Source of the DNA: HGM11416 sp034104345
GTDB taxonomy: Bacteria > Bacillota > Clostridia > Christensenellales > Borkfalkiaceae
Reading direction: 5' to 3'
Length of the DNA stretch: 38,954 nucleotides
Assembly: GCA_034104345.1 (NCBI GenBank)
Contig: JAXEDY010000022.1
Location: 1 to 38,954 of the forward strand
Part shown: one piece after another, positions 15,224-23,331 of the stretch
How the letters are laid out: each line of letters opens with the position of its first letter
Numbering within the stretch: the first letter of the stretch is position 1
Notes under the pieces: generated by a model
Told to the model about the DNA's origin: nothing
Database searches by the model: none
What the model saw: only the letters and a program-made list of their open reading frames with translations
Translations under genes and position numbers: made by a program

Positions 15224-16849
15224 TTAATACATTCCGCCCATTCCGCCGGCAGCGGGAGCGGCAGGCTCGGGTGCGGGAATATCGGTAACGATGCTTTCGG
15301 TTGTTAAAAGGGTAGAAGCGATCGAAGCGGCGTTCTGCAAAGCCGAACGGGTAACTTTGGTCGGATCGAGTATGCCTTTTTCAACCATATCGACGTATTG
15401 ATTGTTGAGTGCGTCGAAGCCGAAGTTGGGCTTTTTCGAAGTTAAAATTTTGTTTACGATAACCGAACCGTCGAGTCCGGCGTTTTTGGCGATTTGGCGG
15501 AGCGGATCTTCTACTACGCGCAAAACGATCTGCGCGCCCGTTTTTTCGTCGCCCGAAAGCGAAGCAACGAGTTTTTTAAGTGCGGGAATGGTAGAAAGCA
15601 AAGCAACGCCGCCGCCCGGAACGATGCCTTCTTCCACGGCTGCACGGGTAGCCGCCAAAGCGTCTTCGATACGGAGTTTCTTTTCTTTCATTTCGACTTC
15701 GGTAGCCGCGCCTACGTTGATAACGGCAACGCCGCCCGCAAGTTTCGCAAGGCGTTCCTGAAGTTTTTCGCGGTCGTAATCCGAAGTGGTTTCTTCGATC
15801 TGTCCGCGGATAGCGGCAACGCGCGCCTTAATGGCTTCGGGATCGCCCGCACCGTCGATAATGGTGGTGTTTTCTTTATCTACTTTAACCTGAAGGGCAT
15901 GACCAAACATGTCGGGAGTAAAGTCTTTGAAATCTACGCCTAAATCCGAAGAAAGAACGGTGCCGCCGGTTAAAATGGCGATGTCTTCGAGCATTGCTTT
16001 TCTTCTGTCGCCGAATCCGGGGGCTTTAACCGCAACGCTGTTGAATACGCCTTTAAGTTTGTTTACGACAAGGGCGGCAAGCGCATCGCCTTCAACGTCT
16101 TCGGCTATAATCAAAAGTTTCTGACCTTGTTGAGCGATAGGTTCGATTATGGGAAGAATTTCCTGAATGGAAGAAATCTTTTTATCGGTGATTAAAATCA
16201 CGGGGTTATCTAAAACCGCTTCCATTTTGTCGGTGTTGGTAACCATATAAGCCGAAGCGTAACCGCGGTCGAACTGCATGCCTTCGACTGTGGTGAGTTC
16301 GGTTTTCATGGTCTTGCTTTCCTGTACGGTTATAACGCCGTCTTTGCCGACTTTTTCCATCGCGTCGGAAATTAGTTTGCCCACTTCTTCGTCGCCCGCC
16401 GAAATCGAAGCAACTTGTGCGATTGCCGTTTTGCCGTCTACGGTTTTGCTTATCTTTTTAAGTTCGTCAACGGCGATATCTACGCCTTTCGAAATGCCTT
16501 TTCTTAAGATAATGGGGTTAGCGCCCGCGGCAAGGTTTTTAAGCCCTTCGCGTATCATTCCTTGCGCTAAAACCACCGCGGTGGTGGTACCGTCGCCAGC
16601 AACGTCGTTTGTTTTGGTCGAAACTTCTTTTACGAGTTGCGCACCCATGTTTTCGAACGGATCTTCGAGTTCGATTTCTTTGGCTATCGTAACGCCGTCG
16701 TTGGTAATAAGAGGCGAGCCGTATTTTTTATCTAAAACTACGTTTCTGCCTTTGGGACCTAAGGTTATTTTTACGGTATCGGCAAGGGTGTTTACGCCTT
16801 TTTCAAGAGATTTTCTTGCTTCTTCGCCGTATTTAATTTGTTTTGCCAT
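15224..16849 (-). CDS. groEL: 60-kDa chaperonin GroEL
   Basis: GroEL forms the double-ring ATP-driven folding chamber in the cytoplasm together with GroES. The 541-residue sequence is full length. The ATP-binding region reads LGPKGRNVVLDKKYGSP and VAGDGTTTAVVLAQ; GGGVALLS is in the late equatorial domain, and the C-terminus ends in the flexible GGMGGMY tail. It lies 120 bases after groES with AAGGAG upstream of its ATG, so both belong to one heat-shock operon controlled by the CIRCE element in front of groES. Codon use is that of the core genome. Confidence 0.98.
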   Translation of the reverse strand: MAKQIKYGEEARKSLEKGVNTLADTVKITLGPKGRNVVLDKKYGSPLITNDGVTIAKEIELEDPFENMGAQLVKEVSTKTNDVAGDGTTTAVVLAQGMIREGLKNLAAGANPIILRKGISKGVDIAVDELKKISKTVDGKTAIAQVASISAGDEEVGKLISDAMEKVGKDGVITVQESKTMKTELTTVEGMQFDRGYASAYMVTNTDKMEAVLDNPVILITDKKISSIQEILPIIEPIAQQGQKLLIIAEDVEGDALAALVVNKLKGVFNSVAVKAPGFGDRRKAMLEDIAILTGGTVLSSDLGVDFKDFTPDMFGHALQVKVDKENTTIIDGAGDPEAIKARVAAIRGQIEETTSDYDREKLQERLAKLAGGVAVINVGAATEVEMKEKKLRIEDALAATRAAVEEGIVPGGGVALLSTIPALKKLVASLSGDEKTGAQIVLRVVEDPLRQIAKNAGLDGSVIVNKILTSKKPNFGFDALNNQYVDMVEKGILDPTKVTRSALQNAASIASTLLTTESIVTDIPAPEPAAPAAGGMGGMY

Positions 16850-16968
16850 AATAAATGCACACTCCTTAAATTATATATTTTGTTATGCGTTATGCCGACG
16901 GGGTTAACGTTCGTTATTTCGATTGTTTTTCCGTTCGTTTTTTGCCGGTCGGCGAAAATTAAGTTAAA

Positions 16969-17256
16969 TCAGTCTTCCACAACGGCTAAAACGTCGCTCT
17001 GGCGGATAATGGTAAATTCTTTGCCGTCGACTTTAAAATCGCTGCCCGAATATTTGGCGTAAAGAACTACGTCGCCAACTTTTACCTGCATTTCGACGGG
17101 ATTGCCGTCGACTACGCCGCCGGGGCCAACCGCAACTACTCTTGCGGTCTGCGATTTTTCTTGCGATGCGGAAGGAAGTATGAATCCGCTTTTGGTGGTT
17201 TCTTCTTTGCTTGTTGCTTCGACCACTATTCTGTCGAGTAAAGGTCTTACTTTCAT
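16969..17256 (-). CDS. groES: 10-kDa co-chaperonin GroES
   Basis: GroES caps the GroEL ring. The 95-residue protein starts MKVRPLLDRIVVE; I chose ATG at 17256 because GGAGG lies 8 bases upstream, whereas the upstream in-frame ATG at 17271 overlaps that site. The mobile loop (EETTKSGFILP) and the roof motif VGPGG are present. It is the first gene of the groES-groEL operon, behind a consensus promoter and a CIRCE operator about 200 bases upstream. Confidence 0.97.
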   Translation of the reverse strand: MKVRPLLDRIVVEATSKEETTKSGFILPSASQEKSQTARVVAVGPGGVVDGNPVEMQVKVGDVVLYAKYSGSDFKVDGKEFTIIRQSDVLAVVED

Positions 17257-17456
17257 GTTAAATTCCTCCATACATTTAGGGTTATGATTTGTTTTTTACG
17301 CGGCGATTTTTTCGCCCGCATTACTATAGGCGGCTTCGCTTAAAATATTAGCGATTATTTTGCCGAGTTTTAACAAATAGTAAAACGATTTGCGATAAAA
17401 ACCGCGCCTTAAAAACTTTAAAGACAAGTTAAAAAAGCAGTCGGCGCTATCGTTTG

Positions 17457-17483
17457 TTAGCACTCGCTCTTTTTGATTGCTAA
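17457..17483. promoter_or_regulatory. CIRCE operator (HrcA site) of groES-groEL
   Basis: TTAGCACTC, nine bases, GATTGCTAA. The consensus is TTAGCACTC-N9-GAGTGCTAA, so only one position of the right arm differs. It begins 4 bases downstream of the -10 hexamer. HrcA, not encoded in this window, is the expected repressor. Confidence 0.92.
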
Positions 17484-17487
17484 TATA

Positions 17488-17515
17488 ATTATAGCCATAA
17501 AATCTTGTTTGTCAA
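17488..17515 (-). promoter_or_regulatory. sigma-A promoter of groES-groEL
   Basis: TTGACA (complement of 17510-17515), 16 bases, TATAAT (complement of 17488-17493). The CIRCE element covers the expected start of transcription. The leader to groES is about 220 bases. Confidence 0.85.
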
Positions 17516-17521
17516 TAGTTT

Positions 17522-17547
17522 TAGCGCAGTTTATGCGCTATTTTTTT
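17522..17547 (+). terminator. terminator-like hairpin upstream of the groE promoter
   Basis: TAGCGCA (17522-17528) pairs with TGCGCTA (17534-17540), followed by seven T. It points in the + direction although no + gene lies to its left, so it would stop antisense or stray transcription crossing the groE promoter region. Confidence 0.55.
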
Positions 17548-17640
17548 AAAATTTTTTATATGCTAACGTTTTTGCGCTTTTTAACTCGCGGTTTTGCGGC
17601 TTATTTTTTCAGTTTTCGACAAAAAATTACGCGTTGGTTA

Positions 17641-17669
17641 TTGCATTATGAAAAAAAATATGTTAAAAT
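17641..17669 (+). promoter_or_regulatory. promoter of the dCMP deaminase gene
   Basis: TTGCAT (17641-17646), 17 bases, TAAAAT (17664-17669), 36 bases before the ATG at 17706. Confidence 0.6.
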
Positions 17670-17705
17670 AAATTCGTAAAATTTTTATTTAGCAGGTGAA
17701 TTCCG

Positions 17706-18167
17706 ATGGATAAATGGGATAAAAGGTTTATGCAGCTTGCCGAAACCGTGGCTACATGGTCAAGTTGTTATCAGGAAAACCGCCACATAGGCGCGGTTAT
17801 CGTGCGCGACAAACGCATTTTGGCAACCGGATATAACGGCGCGCCGCAGGGCGTTGAAAGTTGCCGCGACCGCAAAGAATGTCTGCGCCGCAAACTCGAT
17901 ATTCCCAGCGGTACTCGTCAGGAAATTTGTTACGCCGTTCACGCCGAACAAAACGCCATTGCGCAGGCGGCGAAACAGGGCATTCCCGTAGAGGGGGCAA
18001 CACTATACTGCACGCATCAGCCGTGCGTTATCTGCGGCAAAATGATTATAAATTCGGGCATTAAGCGCGTGGTTTATCGTTACGGTTATCCCGACGAATT
18101 TTCGATGCAATTGTTTAAAGAAGCGGGCGTTAAAGTAGAAGTTTATACGGGCGACGAGCAGGTTTAA
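17706..18167 (+). CDS. deoxycytidylate (dCMP) deaminase, ComEB-type
   Basis: The 153-residue zinc enzyme deaminates dCMP to dUMP, the substrate of ThyA. The zinc and catalytic motif H79-A-E81 (VHAEQNAIAQAA) and the P-C107-VI-C110 motif are intact. The insert ESCRDRKECLRRKLDIPSG between them, with two cysteines, is typical of the dCMP-deaminase branch rather than of cytidine or tRNA-adenosine deaminases. AGGTGA precedes the ATG. The cyclophilin gene follows after 60 bases with its own ribosome site. Confidence 0.9.
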   Translation: MDKWDKRFMQLAETVATWSSCYQENRHIGAVIVRDKRILATGYNGAPQGVESCRDRKECLRRKLDIPSGTRQEICYAVHAEQNAIAQAAKQGIPVEGATLYCTHQPCVICGKMIINSGIKRVVYRYGYPDEFSMQLFKEAGVKVEVYTGDEQV

Positions 18168-18227
18168 AATAACGTCGCCGAACGATACTCGCCAAACCTC
18201 ATTATAAATATAAAAAGGAGCAGGAAT

Positions 18228-18758
18228 ATGGAAGAAAAAGTAAAAAATCCGTTGGTTACGTTTACAATGCAAAACGGCAAGCAAATGGTTGCCGAATTAT
18301 ATCCCGACATAGCGCCCAACACGGTTAACAATTTTATTTCGCTTGCAAAAAGCGGGTTTTATAACGGAGTGATTTTTCACCGCGTTATCGAAGATTTTAT
18401 GATTCAGGGCGGCGATCCTCACGGGACCGGTATGGGCGGCCCCGGATATACCATTCGCGGCGAATTTGCCAAAAACGGTTTTGCCAACAACTTAAAACAC
18501 ACGCGCGGAGTGCTTTCGATGGCGCGCGCGGGGCATCCCGACAGCGCGGGTTCGCAGTTTTTCATAATGCATAAAGCGGCGCCGCATCTCGACGGTTCGT
18601 ATGCTGCGTTCGGCAAACTCGTTTCGGGCGACGACGTTCTCGAAGAAATCGCCACAACGCCCACCGATTATTCTGACAGACCTATCGACGAACAGCGCAT
18701 TAAAACCGTTACGGTCGAAACGTTCGGCAAAGAATATCCCGCGCCCGAAAAGAAATAA
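18228..18758 (+). CDS. peptidyl-prolyl cis-trans isomerase, cyclophilin type
   Basis: This 176-residue cytoplasmic cyclophilin speeds proline isomerisation during folding. It has the family core FHRVIEDFMIQGGDPHGTGMGG (catalytic arginine in FHR), GVLSMARAGHPDSAGSQFF and the late substrate-pocket region HLDGSYAAFGKLVSG. There is no signal peptide. AAGGAG lies upstream of the ATG. A small unknown gene starts 9 bases after its stop. Confidence 0.94.
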   Translation: MEEKVKNPLVTFTMQNGKQMVAELYPDIAPNTVNNFISLAKSGFYNGVIFHRVIEDFMIQGGDPHGTGMGGPGYTIRGEFAKNGFANNLKHTRGVLSMARAGHPDSAGSQFFIMHKAAPHLDGSYAAFGKLVSGDDVLEEIATTPTDYSDRPIDEQRIKTVTVETFGKEYPAPEKK

Positions 18759-18767
18759 TATATTGCC

Positions 18768-19049
18768 ATGATACATTCGATGTGCGGCGGCGGACTTAAA
18801 GATAACGAGATTTTTTCGTTTGCAAAAGTTAAGTTTGTTGCCGAAAAACTGCCTTGCGGGGTAGACGGCGAGCGCCCCTATTGGTTTATAAGCGAAATTC
18901 CGCTTTTAAAACAGGGCGATAAGGTGCTTGCTCCCGTTGGTATGTCTGATGCGCTTTGCGAAGCGGTTGTTTTGCGGGTTGACAGGGCGAGCGAACAAAC
19001 CCCGCCGTTTCCGATAAAAACGATGAAGAAAATCATTAAAAAGTTATAA
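18768..19049 (+). CDS. small uncharacterised protein downstream of cyclophilin
   Basis: I do not recognise this 93-residue protein by name. It starts MIHSMCGGGLKDNE and contains YWFISEIPLLKQGDKVLAPVG, a pattern resembling a small beta-barrel, with a lysine-rich end. It lies 9 bases after the cyclophilin stop and before a hairpin terminator, so it is probably the last gene of that operon. Codon use matches the core genes, which supports it being real. Confidence 0.7.
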   Translation: MIHSMCGGGLKDNEIFSFAKVKFVAEKLPCGVDGERPYWFISEIPLLKQGDKVLAPVGMSDALCEAVVLRVDRASEQTPPFPIKTMKKIIKKL

Positions 19050-19070
19050 TTTTTAAAGTTGAAAAAGTTT

Positions 19071-19100
19071 CTCGGCGGGGATATTTTCCTCGCCGAGTTT
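19071..19100 (+). terminator. intrinsic terminator after the cyclophilin operon
   Basis: CTCGGCG (19071-19077) pairs with CGCCGAG (19091-19097), followed by TTT. The inner GGGGA/TTTCC adds pairs. The T run is short. Confidence 0.55.
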
Positions 19101-19298
19101 GATATAACGGGGAATAAATATGAAAAACGAAAAATTACCCGAACGAAAAACAATTCGTTTTTAATCGGTTTTTCGGGTAGCCGACTAAAAACGCTTTACT
19201 TTTTTACTCAATTTTATATAATAATATATGTTATACTTAAATGTATATTTGCGCCTGCGCGAATTTTAAATTGCGTTTGCGCTATACGGAGAAAAAAT

Positions 19299-21098
19299 AT
19301 GTCTGAATTTATGAACGATTTAAGGCGAACGGACTATTGCGGCGTGTTCCGCGCGAGCGACTGCGGCAAAGAAGTAACCGTTTGCGGTTGGGTGCAGAAA
19401 AGAAGAAACTTAGGCAGCCTTATTTTCGTTGACCTACGCGACAGAAGCGGTATCGTGCAGATAGTATTCGACGAAACGTGCGAAAAAGCAGTTTTCGAAA
19501 AAGCCGAACAAATCCGCTCGGAATACGTTTTGATGGCGAAAGGCAAAGTGCGCGAACGTTCGTCGAAAACCAACAAAATTCCCACAGGCGAAGTGGAAAT
19601 ATTGGTTGACGAACTCAAAATTTTATCCGAAGCCGACGTTACGCCTTTCGAAATCACCGACGATACAAACGTAAACGAAACGTTAAGGCTTAAATATCGC
19701 TATCTCGATTTACGCCGCCCAGCGCTTCAGAAAAATCTTTTTATGCGCAACGAAATAACAAAAGCGGCGCGCAGATTTTTCGACGATAACGGCTTTATCG
19801 AAGTAGAAACGCCTATGCTCGGCAGATCTACGCCCGAAGGCGCGCGCGACTATCTCGTTCCTTCGCGCGTTCACGAAGGGTGCTTTTACGCGCTTCCGCA
19901 GTCGCCCCAACTTTATAAACAACTTTTGATGATTGCGGGATTCGACAGATATTATCAGATAACCAAATGCTTCCGCGACGAAGATTTAAGGGCTAACCGT
20001 CAACCCGAATTTACCCAGATCGACGTTGAAATGAGTTTCGTCGAAGAAATTCAGGACGTAATGTATCCCATCGAGGGGCTTATCAAAAACATTTTCAAAA
20101 ACGCGATAGGGCTCGATCTCGGCGACGGGCATTTCAGGCAGATGACCTACCGCGACGCTATGGAAAATTACGGTTCGGATAAACCCGACACGCGTTTCGG
20201 TATGACCATTAAAAATCTTTCAGAGGTTTTTGCCGCAAGCGAATTCAAGGTGTTTTCCGACGCGCTCGCAATAAAAATCGGACCTATCCGCGGCAGCATC
20301 CGCGCGATTAACGCGAAAGGACTTGCCGATAAATTTTCGCGCAAAGAACTCGACGCAACCGTCGAATACGCCAAAACTTTGGGCGCGAAAGGGCTTTGCT
20401 GGCTTACATGGCAAAAGGGCGGCGAAATAAAGAGTTCCATTTCGAAATTCTTAACAGAACAAAATATCGAAGACGTTAAAAAAGTTGCCGATTTTGCCGA
20501 AGGCGACGCGCTGTTTATCGCTGCGGATAAAGATTACGTCGTGTTCAACACGCTCGGCGGGTTAAGGCTTATGCTTGCCGAAAAATTCGGGCTTATCGAC
20601 AAAAACGTTTACGACATTCTGTGGATAACCGAATTCCCCATGTTCGAATGGTCCGAAGAAGAAAATCGTTATATGGCGGTTCACCATCCGTTTACCGCGC
20701 CCATGAACGAAGACCTTGACGTTGTTGAAACCAACCCCGGCAAGGCGCGCGCAAAAGCATATGACCTTGTTATAAACGGGCAGGAATCGGGCGGCGGTTC
20801 GATAAGAATTCACTCGCGCGATATACAAAAGAAAATGTTTAACATTTTAGGCTTTTCGGATGAAGACATTCAGCGCAAATTCGGCTTCTTTGTCGACGCG
20901 TTCAACTACGGCGCGCCCCCGCACGGCGGACTTGCTTTCGGGCTTGACAGGCTTACGATGCTTTTAACCAAAGACGAATCTATCCGCGACGTGATCGCGT
21001 TCCCGAAGGTTCAGACGGCTTCTTGTTTAATGAGCGACGAGCCCTCACCCGTCGAAGAAAAGCAACTTAAAGAATTATATATTTCTATCGATAAGTAA
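19299..21098 (+). CDS. aspS: aspartate-tRNA ligase
   Basis: AspRS charges tRNA-Asp. The 599-residue class II synthetase has the N-terminal OB-fold (KEVTVCGWVQKRRNLGSLIF), then motif 2 (CFRDEDLRANRQPEFTQID), the bacterial GAD insertion (about residues 280-430) and motif 3 (FGLDRLTMLL). I set the start at ATG 19299 (MSEFMNDLRRTDYC), which has CGGAG upstream and matches the normal N-terminus; the open frame extends further upstream without homology and crosses a terminator. The conserved length and the GAD domain mark it as the bacterial type. A tRNA-Asp gene lies at 27784. Confidence 0.96.
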   Translation: MSEFMNDLRRTDYCGVFRASDCGKEVTVCGWVQKRRNLGSLIFVDLRDRSGIVQIVFDETCEKAVFEKAEQIRSEYVLMAKGKVRERSSKTNKIPTGEVEILVDELKILSEADVTPFEITDDTNVNETLRLKYRYLDLRRPALQKNLFMRNEITKAARRFFDDNGFIEVETPMLGRSTPEGARDYLVPSRVHEGCFYALPQSPQLYKQLLMIAGFDRYYQITKCFRDEDLRANRQPEFTQIDVEMSFVEEIQDVMYPIEGLIKNIFKNAIGLDLGDGHFRQMTYRDAMENYGSDKPDTRFGMTIKNLSEVFAASEFKVFSDALAIKIGPIRGSIRAINAKGLADKFSRKELDATVEYAKTLGAKGLCWLTWQKGGEIKSSISKFLTEQNIEDVKKVADFAEGDALFIAADKDYVVFNTLGGLRLMLAEKFGLIDKNVYDILWITEFPMFEWSEEENRYMAVHHPFTAPMNEDLDVVETNPGKARAKAYDLVINGQESGGGSIRIHSRDIQKKMFNILGFSDEDIQRKFGFFVDAFNYGAPPHGGLAFGLDRLTMLLTKDESIRDVIAFPKVQTASCLMSDEPSPVEEKQLKELYISIDK

Positions 21099-21111
21099 CA
21101 TAGAAAACATA

Positions 21112-21152
21112 AAAAATCGGCGGCAGCGCGAAAAACGTTCCCGCCGATTTTT
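21112..21152 (+). terminator. intrinsic terminator of aspS
   Basis: AAAAATCGGCGG (21112-21123) pairs perfectly with CCGCCGATTTTT (21141-21152), 13 bases after the aspS stop. Confidence 0.88.
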
Positions 21153-21165
21153 GATAATCGGCAAC

Positions 21166-21465
21166 ATGGATTTAAAAAAAAGAAAAAATTTAAGATTGAA
21201 AGAATATAATTATAGTTCATCAGGTGCGTATTTCGTTACGATTTGCACGGATAACAGAAAAAATACGTTGTGTTCGATAAAAAACGTTAAAGAAAAAGCA
21301 GAAATCGTTTTGTCGGAATACGGAAAAATTGCAGACAACGTAATTTGCCGAATAGAAGAAAAATTTGATATTAAATTAAATTGTTACGTCATTATGCCGA
21401 ATCACATACATTTGGTTATAATAATCGACGACGAATCGCCCGAAAAAGGCATGAATATACGATAA
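21166..21465 (+). pseudogene. truncated RAYT-type Y1 transposase
   Basis: The 99 residues match the N-terminal half of REP-associated tyrosine transposases (IS200/IS605-like HUH superfamily): NLRLKEYNYSSSGAYFVTIC, then LNCYVIMPNHIHLVI with the metal-binding HxH. The C-terminal half with the catalytic tyrosine is missing; after a short DDESPEKG segment the frame ends, and 17 bases later comes a GTAG-headed hairpin typical of REP elements. Full-length members have about 170-250 residues. The ATG at 21166 lies just past the aspS terminator and has no strong ribosome site. It is almost certainly inactive. Confidence 0.82.
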
Positions 21466-21481
21466 CGTTTGTTACACAAAA

Positions 21482-21505
21482 GTAGGGGCGATTCACGAAT
21501 CGCCC
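21482..21505 (+). repeat. REP-like element with GTAG head
   Basis: GTAG at 21482-21485 precedes GGGCGATT-CACG-AATCGCCC (21486-21505) with perfect 8-bp arms. A tetranucleotide GTAG next to a hairpin is the recognised layout of RAYT-linked REPs. It sits directly behind the RAYT fragment. Confidence 0.75.
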
Positions 21506-21514
21506 GTGAAAAAA

Positions 21515-21549
21515 ACGGGGCGTTTGAAAAGAACGCTCCGTCTTTTTTA
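21515..21549. terminator. bidirectional terminator of the pot operon
   Basis: ACGGGGCGTT (21515-21524) pairs with AACGCTCCGT (21532-21541) with one G-T pair. T-rich runs lie on both outer sides, so it can end the minus-strand pot message as well as + transcription. Confidence 0.8.
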
Positions 21550-21616
21550 TATTTTTTTAATTTTTTATATGTTTTTTAACGTAAATTTTTCGGATATAAA
21601 ATTTGAAAAACAAATT

Positions 21617-23308
21617 TTACTTTATTTCTTCGCTTAAAACGAGTTTATATCCTTTTTTGCCGTGGCGGTCGAATACTCCGCGGTCTACGAGAACGTAACC
21701 TATAACGAGCAGAATCATAACGCCTACGACTATTCCTACGGCTAAAAGCATAAAATCGCTGTTGCCTTCTTTAGCTTCCGCCCACATAAAATTAAGGCGC
21801 TCTAACTTGTCGTTATCCATGTGTCCCATAACGGTACAACGGGTAACCGTTTCGAAATCGGGGTATTGCGCCGAAAACTGGCGACCTAACGTGTCGGTAT
21901 AAAGCACCGCGCCGCTTTCGGTATTGAACAAATAACTTAAATCCACTTTATAAACTTCGGTTTCGTCTTCGCCGTCAAAAATAAAATAGGTTTCGTTGCC
22001 GTTTTCGTCGGTTTTAACGGTAAGTTCGCAATTTTCTAAGGTGTAATCGACTACTTCGCCTTCTTCGTCTAAAATTTCGGCGTAATAGGTGAGGGCGGTC
22101 GAAGTTTTACCGTCTTCGTCCGGTTTGCCGCGATAAAGCCCGTAGGTTTGCATAACGTAATCTAAAACTTCGTCGGTCGCAATCGACGTGGTGTAGCCGA
22201 TAAAGTCCATATTCAAAACCGCGTTTTCGGGTGTTTCGATATAATCGATAAACGCCTGTGCAAGTTCTACGTCGGCGCCTTTTGGCATAACCCAGCCGTC
22301 GAAGAAAATGTTGCTGCCTTCAACCGGCACGCAATAGTTAAGTTCTGCGGTGTTTTCGCCCACTTCTTCGGGATCTTCGGCAAAATCCATTGCGTAAACG
22401 GCGTCGCCGCTCCAGGCAAAGTTAATCCATATTTTGCCCGCCGCCATGTCTTTTTTGCCGCTGTCTACTTCGTAACCGTAAAGCAGATTTTTAAGGTTTT
22501 TAAGGTCTTTTCCGGTAATTTCAAGCGATTTTTCGTCGACGCGGTTAAAAATTTCGGTGAGTTTCGCGTTGTAATCTTTTGCGGAAAGTTTGCCTCCTTT
22601 ATATTCGTCGGCAAGCGCCATAAGTTCGCCCGAATAAGCGTTGCCGAGCGCTAAAATATAACTGTCGCGCACGCTGTCTTTAATGGTGCTTTTGTTTTTA
22701 TATTCGGGGTTCCACACAGCCGACCAATGCGAAATGTTTTCTTCCGAAACGAATTCGGGGTTATAAACGTAACCCATCGTGCCCCACATATAACAGCAAG
22801 CGTAATCGTAAACGCTTTCGCCGTTAATGTTAAGCGATTTAAAAACGTCGGATATATAGGGCGAAACGCTTTTGTCGTAGGTTTCTACGCCGATTTTATT
22901 CGTTCCGTCGTCGCGTTTAACCTTGCTTTGTCTGGTACGGTCGAACTTTTCGAGCATGCCTTCGCTCATCATTTTCATTATCATGTATTCAGAAGGACAA
23001 AGCAAATCGTAATTAGGGTTCATTTTAAGTTCGGTATACATGTTTTCGCATGTGCCTTGGGTAGAGTAAACCACTGTAACCCTTTCACCTGTTTTTTTAT
23101 AGTAATAATCTTCGAAATTACGGATAAGCGCGGGTTGAGGGTCCGAACTTTCGTTGCTGTCCCAAATGTAATCTTCCCAGCTCATAACGTTTAAAACGCG
23201 TGCTGCCGCCTGCGCTTTCGGCGCAACCGAAAAAGCGGGAGAAAGGGCGGTTAAGGTCGCCAAAGCGGCAACCGAAGCCGCGGCGATTTTAAAATAAGAT
23301 TTTTTCAT
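21617..23308 (-). CDS. potD: spermidine/putrescine ABC transporter substrate-binding protein with C-terminal membrane anchor
   Basis: PotD binds polyamines outside the cell and hands them to PotBC. A Sec signal (KIAAASVAALATLTALSPAF, ending AQA-A) leads into the PotD fold (VLNVMSWEDYI; CPSEYMIMKMMSEGMLEKFD; MWGTMGYVYN; NFAWSGDAVYAMD). At 563 residues it is some 200 longer than typical PotD. The extra length lies in an acidic beta-rich insert (about residues 400-475; EVVDYTLENCELTVKTDENG) and a C-terminal transmembrane helix (LLAVGIVVGVMILLVIGYVL) with a short basic tail. There is no lipobox cysteine, so the helix probably replaces the usual lipid anchor. AAAGGAGA precedes the ATG. Last gene of the operon. 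Confidence 0.9.
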   Translation of the reverse strand: MKKSYFKIAAASVAALATLTALSPAFSVAPKAQAAARVLNVMSWEDYIWDSNESSDPQPALIRNFEDYYYKKTGERVTVVYSTQGTCENMYTELKMNPNYDLLCPSEYMIMKMMSEGMLEKFDRTRQSKVKRDDGTNKIGVETYDKSVSPYISDVFKSLNINGESVYDYACCYMWGTMGYVYNPEFVSEENISHWSAVWNPEYKNKSTIKDSVRDSYILALGNAYSGELMALADEYKGGKLSAKDYNAKLTEIFNRVDEKSLEITGKDLKNLKNLLYGYEVDSGKKDMAAGKIWINFAWSGDAVYAMDFAEDPEEVGENTAELNYCVPVEGSNIFFDGWVMPKGADVELAQAFIDYIETPENAVLNMDFIGYTTSIATDEVLDYVMQTYGLYRGKPDEDGKTSTALTYYAEILDEEGEVVDYTLENCELTVKTDENGNETYFIFDGEDETEVYKVDLSYLFNTESGAVLYTDTLGRQFSAQYPDFETVTRCTVMGHMDNDKLERLNFMWAEAKEGNSDFMLLAVGIVVGVMILLVIGYVLVDRGVFDRHGKKGYKLVLSEEIK

Positions 23309-23331
23309 TTTAATCTCCTTTAAACAAAAAA

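Noticed and set aside
19059..19298. 80-codon N-terminal extension of aspS
   Set aside because: It crosses the terminator hairpin at 19071-19097 and has no homology; ATG 19299 has a ribosome site and the normal AspRS start.
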